A model generated the notes under the pieces. The model saw only the letters and a program-made list of their open reading frames with translations, searched no databases and was not told the DNA's origin. 64,000 nt of DNA. Source: Diploscapter coronatus. Its lineage: Eukaryota > Nematoda > Chromadorea > Rhabditida > Rhabditidae. The stretch lies in NCBI GenBank assembly GCA_964036155.1, contig OZ038422.1, positions 55,327,201 to 55,391,200 on the forward strand, in the 5' to 3' direction. Positions 26,256 through 37,115 of this stretch are shown here, piece by piece. Made by a program: the position numbers and the translations under genes. The number at the start of each line of letters is the position of its first letter. The first letter of the stretch is position 1.

Positions 26256-27888
26256 ATGAATAGCTTCAACTATTCAATTTATTACGAATCTCGAAACTAT
26301 CTGTTCATTCTACCATTTGAATCAGGATCAACCCAAGGCTACAGTCCTGAAAGCTTAATGAAATTACAAATCAGCTATCGACTTATCATATATACATATG
26401 GATTTTTTGGATGCGTGCTTATGCCTTTGATGACTATTCTGAGGATTTTGACGGTGCTTTTAATATTTAGAAAATATATCAATAAAATAGATATATAGTA
26501 TAAGTTAATAGGCAAAATATTGAAAAAGAAAAAAAAAGATTTAAAGTTGAGTTTAACTCAATTATTTTACTTTCTATATGCCATCTTTATAAGTTAGAGT
26601 TAATACCAATGGCAAATTATGAGATTGTGTGTGGAATGAATCTTTATATCGTTTTAGGAAGATGTAAATGATCGAAATGGATATGAATATAGTAGTAATG
26701 AATTTCGAATTTGGAATTACTTCTGTTCATTCCTTGGATTTTTTGGTTTCATCCGCATGGCTCCAGAATGGCTTTGGAGTTGGCGAGAGTATGTCAATAT
26801 TCACATTATATTGTATGAAAAATAACTTAAGAAATTCGATATTATACTCCTTGTGCGTTCCATCGCATTACATGACAATAAGCGATGGTTGGATGAAGTC
26901 TTTCGTTACATTAAAGGTTTTTTTTTTAAATAATGTGTTATGATACAAATTTCAATGCTAAGATCTATATCCTGTATAGTTTCGATATTATTCGACAACA
27001 TTTTTTAGATGATGCTACTTTTGGAATCGGTCATACTTTCAGACTTCAAGGCAGAATTTCGTTTAGGATGTTTCAATCACATTTATCGTTTTATGTCTCT
27101 AATCTATGCTTCATATATCTTCACTACATTTAGTCCATCAGGTATCGATGATACCGAATCAAGAGTAGCTGCAAAATAGAAAAGGGAAAAGTGGGTGGGG
27201 TTTATTCTTTTCGCTTTCCCCTTCATCCAAAGGGAGAGAGAAAAAATACTGTCTTTCGTTGTTTTCTTTTCTTTCGAACAGAGGAAAACAGAAATTAAAA
27301 TCGCGCCCATTTCCCTCCTCCGCTTTGCATCCACACTTGATTCGGGCTTTATCGATAAAACATTTATTTATTTTTTCCAACTCATTTAAAGTCAGTTCAT
27401 AAATTTAGGTCGTTGGTATTTCATGATCGATTACTTGATCATTTCCATAACTCATGCGTATTATGCAGCCCGGGCTAAGTGCATTTTGCCAAGAAAATTC
27501 ATTTGTGTCACAATAACTACACTCCAAATTCTTCAGCAAATTATTGGGCTACTCATCACTGCATTAGCTTATGAAATCAAGGTATCATTGAAAAATGTAA
27601 CAACTTTCAAGGTTTTCATTTGCAAAATTATTACATTAACGATATTATCCTTATCATTTCTTTCAGATGTCCGGGCAAAATTGTAAAGAATCTTTCGAAA
27701 CACTCAAATACAGTAACATGTACTTTTCCATGCAACTCATTGTCTACGTCAAGTATTTCTATGATGCTTATTTGGCTCGGAATAACCTCTATGACATGAA
27801 AAAGGCTATTAACGAAGCACAAAGCATTCTTCCTATCGAAGAAATACCGTATCACAGAATACGCATTGATCGGGTAAGGAAACGATAA
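26256..27888 (+). pseudogene. ELO fatty-acid elongase-like gene, copy 1, probably degenerate
   Basis: The exon at 26256-about 26460 encodes MNSFNYSIYYES.NYLFILPFES, matching the N-terminus of nematode ELO proteins. The exon from 26659 encodes FLGFFGFIRMAPEWLWSW, the exon to 26918 NSILYSLC...GWMKSFVTLK, the exon near 27419 GRWYFMIDYLIISITHAYYA and the last exon (27667-27888) the final helix and a basic tail. ELO proteins are ER multipass enzymes that condense malonyl-CoA onto long acyl chains. The catalytic HxxHH box, expected near 27060-27090, reads MFQSH instead, and I cannot find a clean donor joining the first exon to the second. The gene therefore looks inactive or misassembled. Arm 2 has the same features. 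Confidence 0.6.
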
Positions 27889-28305
27889 TAATGAATTCAT
27901 AAAAAACATGGTTATTTTCTGCCAATCTTTTTATTATTGTCAGAATCGCTCTAAATGAAGATGCATTGTAAAGAATGCTCTAATGGCACTCAAATTGATT
28001 GTGAAAGGGAAAAATGGTGAAAATGTTATTCATTTTTTCCTTGAAAAATTTCCAAATCATTCTGAAATTTGTGGGGTTTTTTTTCGGGGATCCTTCGAGA
28101 ATATTTTTCCGATTGATTTCCAAATCCAAACCGCTCGGAATGAGTCCGGAAATCCATCGGAGAATCGTGCTTCTCGAAAATCACACATTCCAAATTCACG
28201 AGGCTTTGGCAATTTTCTCAGCGCTCTTTCTTTTGTTTGGATAAAGAAGATAGACAATGCATCGTTGCATAATAAACACACCTCGAATTTTGCATAATTG
28301 CTCAA

Positions 28306-28494
28306 ATGAACATTTCATTTTCAAATTTCAGTATCGTCTGGTTCAATGTTGATGATAAGATCGATAAGAAAGTTGTTCGAAAAACGACGAAGTTATGTGA
28401 AAACTGTAAGAAGAATCTCTATCTATTATTTTTTCACATGAAAATACCATTTCGTGTTTTTTTCAACATCAACATTTTTTCTCGTAACTTATAA
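28306..28494 (+). CDS. Small open frame near the inner end of arm 1
   Basis: A 62-codon frame starting MNISFSNFSIVWFNVDDKID, preceded by a TTTCAG-like acceptor at about 28332 and followed by a possible donor (GTAAGAAG) at about 28408. Arm 2 has the same frame on the minus strand (42287-42481). No family is recognised; it might be a first exon or a remnant. Confidence 0.2.
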   Translation: MNISFSNFSIVWFNVDDKIDKKVVRKTTKLCENCKKNLYLLFFHMKIPFRVFFNINIFSRNL

Positions 28495-28730
28495 TATATT
28501 CACCATATATTTCTCATATAACTAACTCATACATAAATCACACAATTTACACGAAGAATTACCGATTTCATTCCTCATATCCTGAATCTCACTTGTAAAT
28601 TATCGACTATCGTGATTCTAAATCAATTTTTGCTATTGATTTCTACTCTCCTATTAATTTATTGTCGCCATTCTGAACTCGATGATAGATATGGAAGATT
28701 GGTCAAGGTTTATTGGAATAAATTTAGAAT

Positions 28731-29956
28731 ATTTGATTCAGAAAAGAATCATATTCTGAGGAAATGAATCAAACCAAATCGTATAAAAAGAGGTCAATCA
28801 AGAGTTTATTCTCGAAACAACCGACGCGTCGCTTTTTATGCTAAAGTTTGTCGTTTTATAGAAGCGTAGAAAAGTTAGAGATAATATTCCTGACAATGAA
28901 AGAAATTTTACCTATCGCACTTCTCAAAAATTCATTCCCCATTATTGTTTTTGTGTAAATTTCAAAGTTATAATACATTCATATATGCTTATGCTATATA
29001 AACTCCTGCCTTTAATGGCTCATTTACATTATGCCAAACATATTTTATGAATTTTATTAAACCACTACAGCAATAATTTTCATATTGTAAGATTAGAAAT
29101 AATGCAATTGTTAGAGGTCGGAATATAATAACATACCGTGAAACCTCTAATATAAGTTCCCCTTCAGAATTGTATTGAACAATTGAAGCCCCGGGACCTC
29201 TATTAAAGGTTTTACGATATTATAATATCATAGAGGTTGTATTCTTCAAAAGTTTGGCACTTCCTTATATTTTGAAATCTTCGTCGTTGAATAATGACGT
29301 TTTTATGACTTGAAAATAATCAAATTGAACATGAAGGGAGATATTCTTTCGTATTTTGATCATAATTTGGAACATAGACATCCAGGGCTGGGATTTAAAT
29401 AAAATTACACCCCCTTGTAAACGCTTACATGAGGATGCAATTCTGCTTGAATCCCAACCCTGAGATTTAATTTCATCTTGACGGTTTTGTAGTCTCATCC
29501 CAAGCTTGCACTGATTTTTCAACATCTCTAATTGGTGGTGGATGGCTCTGAATATTTGAACTTTACTTTTAGAAGTTACAAGGAAACAAACTTCAATAGC
29601 TCGTCGCTCGTCTCGTTGTATCATTGGATCTTTCTGTCCTTTTGCTTTTTCTATACAATTAGAATCACAATCTAAAAATTATGATGAAAAACTAATGAAG
29701 AGCTAAATTAAAAATCTTACCATGCAATAATTTATCAAAATCACCGGTGAAGATCAAACGTAACTCATGCTGAGGAACATAACGTCGGGCTATTTCCGTT
29801 ATTTTCGTTATTCTCTTTGTATTTCTCTTTGTTTTTCTTCTAAAATTGATCATCTTTCAGAGTTTAATAAATCAATTTGATCTCTGAGGATCAACCTAAC
29901 TAAGTTATCATAAAAATAGTTTCTCTGATCAGTTTTCGTACTGAATAAAATCATAC
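28731..29956. other. Spacer sequence between arm 1 and the Ig-EGF gene
   Basis: AT-rich and without a supported gene. It contains one MITE-like inverted repeat (29134-29222, listed separately). A minus-strand frame at 29265-29624 has no splice context or recognisable domain. Confidence 0.4.
29134..29222. mobile_element. Short MITE-like inverted repeat
   Basis: Left end ACCGTGAAACCTCTAATATA and right end TATTAAAGGTTTTACGATAT are imperfect inverted repeats around a roughly 40 bp centre, in a TA-rich setting. The AAACCTCTAATA motif is common at the ends of small non-autonomous elements in invertebrates. Confidence 0.45.
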
Positions 29957-30928
29957 TTACTTTTCCTTGCAAAGCAAAATTCCGAATAAAATGGTTAGGA
30001 ATATGGTGATGATAGTCAACACACCGCCAATATTGCTCACATACTTGACTATATTAACTGAACAGATTGATTCTCTCCGATTTAACTCATTTGCAAGGAT
30101 TCTTCTGTGCAACTCACCTGTATCAATGCGCACAGTTACAAGCTCACAATTTTTTCCCGTGTAACCATCAAAACAGTCGCAAAATTTCATAGAGTCATAA
30201 ATATAGCATTGCCCTGAAACAGGAATGCAAATGATTATGTATCGTTAAAAATTGCTACTTGCCCTGTCCATTACAGAAATCATCATTCATATGACAAAAT
30301 TCACCGATTTTGTTTATGGGGTCAGGCTGAAAATATCTTGAAAATTCAAAAAATAGTCTGATCTTTCTCTATATTTCCCGAATGTTCATGTTGAGAAAAG
30401 CATAATGGTATTGAAATAAATGAATACAAATTTCAAAAACTTATCGGGCGATTCAATAATTATGGAAAAGCATCAATAAAGTTTTGACTAGCTTTCATAA
30501 GCAAATCTGCCAACCTTCTTGCTCTTTTCCTGTAGTCGAACCATCCTCGAATGTTCTGCCCTGTTATCAGTCCGCTGTGCAGAACAGTCATAGACTCCAG
30601 AATGCTGAGCTACCGAAAATGAGTCAATCTCATAAATAATGCTGCAATTTCCATCCTTTTATGCCTTTGCAAATATTTCAGTTTTTACCTGCTTCCGGCC
30701 TTTGCACCCACATCCTTAAACCCATCATCGAGTTTCTTCTGTAGTTTTATTGACTCTGCCCTCATTCCACTGCCTCCAACACATCTAAATAGCCAATCAA
30801 ATTATTATCATCTCTGATTCATTTCAATCTCTAATTTGCAATGGTCGCTTACTTGAGAGTCAGTTTATCTCCTTCATGCACATTTGCAATCTTAACAGGA
30901 CCTCCATCCGCATGTTCATCTTCTGAAA
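29957..30928 (-). CDS. Ig-like + EGF + single transmembrane protein (5' end not found)
   Basis: Exons at about 30855-30926, 30704-30783, 30528-30610, 30266-30330 and 29957-30215 join to GDKLTLKCVGGSG...KDHSGVYDCSAQ, an Ig-like fold with its paired cysteines, then CHMNDDFCNG.GQC....CDCFDGYTGKNC, a six-cysteine EGF domain, then a hydrophobic segment (NIGGVLTIITIFLTILFGIL) and the short tail CKEK*. The order resembles neuregulin-type ligands or the small Ig+EGF proteins of nematodes, placed at the cell surface. The Ig part is short (about 33 residues between cysteines). Signal-peptide exons were not found upstream. The intron after the first EGF exon begins GC (30261-30262). Confidence 0.65.
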
Positions 30929-33423
30929 GCAAAGAATATTTCCCAATATTTTGCAAATCAAATACAACAATTCTTTTCAAGGTCATTGTACTTTTTTTAT
31001 GCAGTGGACTTATGAAAAACGTCATTCTTTCAAAATTCGTAAGGTTTTTCGTAATTTTTTCATCTGGCTAAGGGTCAATAGTGCTGGTTCGTACCGCGGG
31101 ACAGGACAATTTCGTAAACTGGCACAATCTCCATTTCTGATGGGGAAGCCATCAGAAACGAAAGCTGTAGATGATCTGCAAATATACAAGGAATGGGTCG
31201 AAGTAAAGTAAAAAAAAGCGAAATTGACATTCGAAATATGAAAACGACCGTAGTGAGACAAAATAAGAGTTAAGAACTCGGAACCGCTCAGGCAAATGAG
31301 AAAAAGAAGGAAGAGAAAAGAGGGCAAAGCTGGAAACTTCTATGTCCGACTCTGCACAAAGACAAATATTTGAAGAAAACGTCTCGAAGGGTCGCAGTTT
31401 GAATTTTATTGGTAAAGGTAAAAAGAACAATCTTGAACAGCCAATTTCAAGTTGAAAAAGTTGAAAATAAGAGACGGGCAATTGCCTCAACTCTTGACAG
31501 AAAAACAGTTCCACACTTCAAGACACATGCCATACACTGGCGTTCCTGTTCGTATAATTAGAGAGCGCAAGCTCCGCCCACCCTGTGAAGTCAAAGTCAA
31601 GGAAGGCAACTTTGTCGAAATTTTCAAAAAAAATTCTAGAAAATTCACTCACAAAAACGGTTTCTGATCGTTGTCTTTCAGAAATTCATATCTTTGGCTA
31701 CACTGATCCGTTTTTTTTCTATAAGCTTGTCAAGCCCCACAGATTAGTAGAAAAATACTTTTATGGCTTTGTCTTCGCAACGGGAATTCCACTTGCGGTC
31801 TCTAATCATATGTTCATAATATAAATAATTAAAATGGGTCGTTAATGAACGTCGTGTGCGAGTGGTTGGACACCATGCAGCGGATTGTTAGGTTAGGCTT
31901 AAAGTTTGTGTGGATCGCCTCAAAGTTGGGTAATTAAACCTTTTATTTACAATAAAAGAAAAAGCAATAGAAAAATATAAATCCGTGCAATCCTTAAGCC
32001 GCAAGGATAGCTCACTTTTCTCGGGGAAAAGGTGAGAGGTGATAAAAGAATTTAAACTAAAACATTGTCGAAGGAAAAAGAAAATAAAAGACCGCGAATT
32101 GCGACAATAATTATCTTATTTTGGTAAAAAAAATCACAAGGCATAGATATCCATTATTTGAAACCCGAATCATTCTTATTAGGGGCATTATTTCTAAAAC
32201 GAACAGAAAAGTAAGGGTGGCTTGGCACAGGTTAAAAAGCCAATCAAGCCTGATACGGATAATATCGCTGGATACCTCCTAGGGCCCTAATCATAAAAAA
32301 ATGATAATTAGGCCACGCTCCCTAAAGTAGGTGGGACTAGATGGGGTCGAAAGTCGTGATTTTGACGATTTTGTCAATTTTGGGAGGTACAGAGAAAACT
32401 TTTTTGCAATAAAAGATTTTCGAAAAGTTATGAACTTTTTGAAAAATTTCGTCATTTTCGTGGGTCTGACCCATTCAAACCTTCATACCACACATACCAT
32501 TATAGCTAGACCCAAAGTGTCTTCACAAAAGTTGCTCAGTTTTCCATTGCGCGTTGAACGGTATATGATTTGTGAGACTTTCTGAAATGCGATTTTTCTT
32601 TAGTGGCTGTCCGGGTCTTACAAATACTCTCTCAAGTTCGGAGCAAGCTATTGCGATTTTTAATCTTACCTTAGAACATCTGCCTGAAAATTTTACTTTA
32701 CTTGGAAACCATTAAACTCGTACAAATTATACATTGGAATTTTCAATTGAATAGTTGATAAAGGGTTTCATATGAAACATGAGATCTTTGAAATCTTTGT
32801 ATCGTTTTTTATCCACATTTTAAATGTCATTAGATCAAATTTTGGTCACGATTCAAATCATCTGGCTGTGATTATGACAAATGCATTAGTTCTAAAAGAG
32901 GATAATTCAAAGTTACATGAAGAAAGGTATATTTTCGTGATTATGAAATTGAAAAATGCACCTTTTGAATTTTGATTTTAAAAACCCGTTGGTTATGAAG
33001 ATTGATGTGTTTGGGCGCTGGGAGTTCGTTATAAAGCCTTTATTGTCGTTAAACAATGTGCAAAGAAGAATGAAATAACAATAAAGTCAAGTTCTTAAGT
33101 ACTGTTGCGATCATGCCGACGTGACATGATAAGGTTCTTCTGAGATTCCAGGTAATGGCACATGGCTGTAGACAGAAGCTTCTTGATAGTCGTCGTACCA
33201 TTTGCGTCAATGTCTGGTCGGGGACAGGATTTGGGCCAAAATATCGAGATCATTAACATTAAGCTCGCATAGATTGCGATATTGGTTTATGACTTGTGAA
33301 CACCTGCTCAACAATATATAAGGCCATTTACTTAGAAGTCAGAAACCTAGCATTATCTGCATAAATTATTCGACTAAAATTCTCAATATTTCATAATATT
33401 TGAACAATATTTTATTTTTTTCT
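30929..33423. other. Spacer with SL1-like sequence, otherwise empty
   Basis: AT-rich sequence upstream of the Ig-EGF gene. Several open frames of 60-120 codons overlap on both strands but none shows splice sites or domain similarity. It contains the SL1-like 22-mer at 31919-31940. Confidence 0.4.
31919..31940 (-). other. Spliced-leader (SL1)-like 22-mer
   Basis: Read on the minus strand, the 22 bases begin GGTTTAATTACCC and end TTTGAG. They equal the nematode SL1 leader except for one base (C instead of G at position 16). The next bases are GCGATCC, whereas SL RNA genes have GT at the donor. No clear Sm-binding site follows in the next 80 bases. It could be an SL RNA pseudogene, an unusual SL RNA gene, or the 5' end of a reverse-transcribed, trans-spliced mRNA. 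Confidence 0.6.
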
Positions 33424-33826
33424 TTACTTTAGACATGACGAACATAACTGTCCATCATATGGATACATATTATTACACTTTGAGCCTGCATATTTTGGGT
33501 CTTTGCCAGCTTCCAGTAAATATCTTAGCATTATATTGCATCTTGTATAAATCGCATCGTAACATGTCGTTCTATTATAAATTTCTTCTAGCAAAGTATC
33601 AAGCGTTGTAAGTCGACGATATTTCGAAAATATGAGACAACGCATATAATTTAGGATCAGTTTTTGTGACTTTGGAGTTACAATTCTTCTCGCCCCGATA
33701 GTGTTCTACCCCCATCTTGGTAAGTCTCAAAACCATCGTCATAAGTCGACAGTTTGTAAATAACGAAATGACGAAACGCTTTAGTTTGTTTGATAAAAAA
33801 AAATAAAAAATGTTAGTTTCACACAA
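33424..33826 (-). pseudogene. Cysteine-rich open frame interrupted by a frame change
   Basis: One frame (33599-33826) gives CRLMTMVLRL...YRGEKNCNSKVTK and a second, overlapping frame (33424-33645) gives LDTLLEEIYNRTTCYDAIYT continuing through RCN and KCNNMYPYDGQLCSSCLK. Together they look like one secreted-type cysteine-rich domain split by a frameshift or a tiny unrecognised intron. No family is assigned and no signal peptide was found. Confidence 0.3.
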
Positions 33827-33907
33827 TTTTCTCCTCTTCTAGCTCGCTAACACGACATTCTGCCATTGTGCAATTTACGGGGTTCCTTCGAAATCATTAC
33901 AAAAATA

Positions 33908-35411
33908 ATGAAATGTTTAGGTGGACTTACGGCAGGAGTCCTTAGTTGGTTGGGGGCGTCAACAATCGCTATAATTGTGGTTTCCGTCTGCACAGTTCAA
34001 TGTAAGCTTTGGATACATAATTCGCTATGAAATTATTGGCAGAAAATGATCAATTAAAACAAAGTAAATGATGCACAAATGATCGAAAATGCAAATGTGC
34101 ATTGCATAATCTCAGTCAGTCGCCAAAATCAATCCTAGAATAAATGGAATATCATCGAATAGTAATCTACGAAGACCGTTATTTTTCGCGCGTAAAAATC
34201 GCGATCAATTTATTTTTCTTAATTATTCTGGTTCTTGAAGTACTCATCAGAATACCTTAGGGGTGGGTGGAACCATAGTCCTTCTTTTCTACACTCGCTA
34301 TACCTGCTCGCACACCGACAGCACCTCGGCGATGTCAGACAAGAAGAGAATCATACTTGGATGTCTTTTCTGCCTTTCATTTCATCCTGGAGAGTTGCTT
34401 ACTTATTATGACCTACCTGAGAATATGGACAAAGCCAAGCTTGAATTGGCTGCCATATGGAAAGATCCGCCCGATTTGCTTTGGAGTAGGGACACGGTAG
34501 TGATGGGAGTATGTCGAATTTGCGTCTCGCACATACTCTTTACCGTGCAATCAATGACAATGGTCGTGGTATGAAATTTACCATTTTGAATATCAAAACA
34601 TGTACATTGGCGAGCAAAAGTTTGGAACCAATTATTATTTTAAGAGAAAGTTCAAAATTATTCATCACGAGAGAATTTCGAAGAGCCTTAGCAGATTTGT
34701 AGGAATTTTAATCCTGCACATGTATTAAAATTTTCAAAATGACTTGTTCACGAAGAGTGGGTTCAATCATTATGTTAAATTTGACGTTTGGTTCCAAACC
34801 TCTTGCCCGCTCTGTAATACTCAGATTGATAAAGGGTAACTTTCTTCTTGAAATATTTCAAGATAAAAACTTTATCTCGTTATTGATATTCCGCCAGTGA
34901 AAATATAACCTTCATTGAGTTTCAGCCAATATCTATATGTTTTCTCCTGACTTTGAGGAATTTAACCAGACGAAATGCAAAATTATCAGCAGCAACTCTA
35001 AAACTTCAACGAAAGTTTCTATGGATGCTAGTTGGTCAAGTCTGAAATGTTTCAGTTGATTATTCGAACGTTATTATTTAGATATCAGTTCCAACTATTT
35101 TAATGGCAGCTCCATTATTCCTTTCTTTTGGTGCAATTTCATATAATCCAGGTAAGATTTTACTCGATTTTGAATTTTATCTTGTCAATTTGAATATCAA
35201 ATTAATTTTAGCTATGTCAAGTTTGTGTGTATTTGCCATTAGTAATCATGGATTTCTTAGCTCACTATTCCTATTGTTTGCAAATCAACCGTATCGCGAT
35301 TTTATACTATCGAAATTAAGAAGGAAACGACAAAATGTAATCATAAATGGTGGGTTTATAAATGAGTTTATTAAAAATATTTCTTCAATTTACAAAGAAA
35401 AAAAGGATTAA
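33908..35411 (+). CDS. Srh-type nematode serpentine receptor (7TM GPCR), 5' incomplete
   Basis: Exons at about 33908-34010, 34262-34565, 34925-35035, 35083-35150 and 35213-35411. They give GVLSWLGASTIAIIVVSVCT, then WVGGTIVLLFYTRYT, an extracellular stretch, the cytoplasmic LSAATLKLQRKFLWMLVGQ, the helix ISVPTILMAAPLFLSFGAIS and the C-terminal signature AISNHGFLSSLFLLFANQPY followed by RDF. HGFLSS...PYRDF is characteristic of the Srh/Str superfamily of chemosensory receptors. The reading frame is continuous across the junctions I tested. The first transmembrane exons are not identified, so the start is uncertain. A MITE-like element sits in one intron. Confidence 0.7.
34603..34816. mobile_element. 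MITE-like element with Tc1/mariner-type ends, in a receptor intron
   Basis: The left end reads TACATTGGCGAGCAAAAGTT and the reverse complement of the right end reads TACAGAGCGGGCAAGAGGTT; both continue TGGAACCA. They are inverted repeats of about 28 bp next to TA, as in Tc1-type elements. The 214 bp between them have no transposase frame. Confidence 0.65.
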
Positions 35412-35940
35412 ATTTAGTTGAAGCTTCTACAAATCATAATCCAACCGAAGCAGTGAAAAGAAGAGGTTCTAATTTGTAAAATTATTGGTTAAAATAGTTA
35501 GGTCTTTATTGAGTATTTGAAATATCGTTTATTGGCATTAGACATTTTATGTACTTCAGTAAATTAATTGAATGATTTGTTAGATTTGAAAGACAAAATA
35601 TAGTTGTTTTACTGAGTTTGTAAATTATTATTTTCCAAGCAATTAAAAAATAATTTAGCATATGCACGAGTTTGTAAATCGTTGTGAAGTAGAAACTGAA
35701 AACATTTCGTTGAATTTGTAACTCTAATTGTTTCTTGTGAGAATTCCGCTTTTCTCCAAAACTCTTATTGACCCAATTCGGTATATTAATGGTTGAGATA
35801 TTTACTTAATAAGCTGTTTATTATCATTTTACGCGGAAATAAATATACAGTTGTTCCCGGATTTAGACTGTAAAAAGTACATATATTGACATTTTTATAA
35901 TTATAATATAACTTTTTTTTTCGAAATTACATGGCGTCCT
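35412..35940. other. Spacer between receptor gene and receptor pseudogene
   Basis: AT-rich, no gene or clear repeat seen. Confidence 0.35.
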
Positions 35941-35944
35941 CATA

Positions 35945-36495
35945 TGTGATCTTTGAGCATGTTATCAAAATTTTAAATTCTTCGAATTTAACCATATCAA
36001 AAGTGACTTTCAAATTGCAACGAAGATTTCTGCTAATACTCTTAGGGTAATTAAGTCATTTGATTCAAATCAAAATATTCTTAACATTCTATCAATTTGA
36101 TGTTAAGTCGTGATTCTGATTTTTCTGTTATCGACTCCACTTCTCATCTCGTATGGCTCAACAGAATACAATGCATGTAAGAAAATAAGTTAAAAATATT
36201 TTTAATAAGAAATTGTTAGATTGCACGAACTTCCTGGTATTTTTAATTTCAAGTCATGGATTTTTGGATCCATCTTTCTTTTAATAGCCGGCCAGAATTA
36301 TTGAGAATTCATTGCATCAAAATTTCGAAAGCTTCAATCGAATAAAATTAGAAGTAAGATATTTTAGAATATTTCTTTTACAAATAGTTTAAAAATTTCA
36401 GTTGACATTCCCGCGAATGAAGAAAAAAAGCAGACTAATGATGATCTGAAACCAAATAGTTTTGTTCTTCAACCTATCACACATATCAGCTAAAT
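35945..36495 (+). pseudogene. Srh-like receptor pseudogene, C-terminal half
   Basis: Three exon-like pieces parallel the intact receptor upstream: VTFKLQRRFLLILLG (about 36000-36050), LIFLLSTPLLISYGSTEYNA (about 36118-36178) and SIFLLIAGQNY-stop-EFIASKFRK (about 36268-36345). The TGA replaces the arginine codon of the PYRDF motif (CGA to TGA is one change). A last piece from 36402 reads IPANEEKKQTNDDLKPNSFV and ends at a stop near 36494. No N-terminal exons are visible. It looks like a tandem duplicate that has lost function. Confidence 0.65.
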
Positions 36496-37115
36496 CCGAA
36501 ATTTTTAATTCATTTTTATAGAGTTGTAGAGTACAAATCAGAATAAAGTTTCATCACTTATCTTTTTTGTCTATATTGATTAATGATGCTGAAATTTTAT
36601 GAGCTTATCAGTAATTTGATTAATCACCTCATTTACATTATGAAATAAAGTTATGAATTTATTCGATATTGAAGAACTTATTTGATTTGATAAGTTGGAT
36701 AAATGAAATTGGAATGAAAACTAAAGGTCGAGGAATTATAACCTTTCCTTATCGAGATAAAACGTCACAAATTGTTTCGAATCAAAAATGAAAAACGACA
36801 AATAGCATTATTTAATATATGGTTTTCTTTATCAGTAAAGAAGCAAAAAAGATTCCTAAATGATTTGGCTTTATAAGAAGTTTTTATAATATATTCATCG
36901 AGATGATTAGGTTTTCATACGGTCAAATTATTTCTATTTTAGCATATTGATATATAACAATTCTGTAATTTCCAAAGCTAAATGTGATTACAAATACTGA
37001 TTAGTGCATGAAATTTTATGCCCTAATTAGTTTGATTCTATGCTGTTGTGATAAATTGAAGTTTATTCTAATTTGAATCTATCTTCTTGATCATATTTTT
37101 TCCTGTTTCAGAAAA
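36496..37115. other. Spacer upstream of the CUB-like gene
   Basis: Very AT-rich. It should include the promoter of the following gene. The pyrimidine tract and TTTCAG at about 37106-37112 immediately before the ATG look like a spliced-leader acceptor. Confidence 0.4.

Larger units (their letters stand above)
25676..28730 (+). repeat. Arm 1 of a large inverted duplication
   Basis: About 3.05 kb whose reverse complement is found at about 42083-46149. Sampled stretches, such as that around 27900-28300, are roughly 95% identical. The arm holds the ELO-like gene and several shadow frames that recur in both copies. The inner limit is at about 28729, where GGTTTATTGGAATAAAT stops matching. Confidence 0.92.

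Noticed and set aside
31850..31890. tRNA-like stretch (GTCGTGTGCGAGTGGTTGGAC) resembling the 5' half of a tRNA-Ser
   Set aside because: No anticodon stem, variable arm or T-loop (GGTTCGA) follows, and the acceptor ends do not pair.
36268..36345. Reading the second receptor as an intact gene
   Set aside because: An in-frame TGA falls in the PYR motif and no N-terminal exons are visible.
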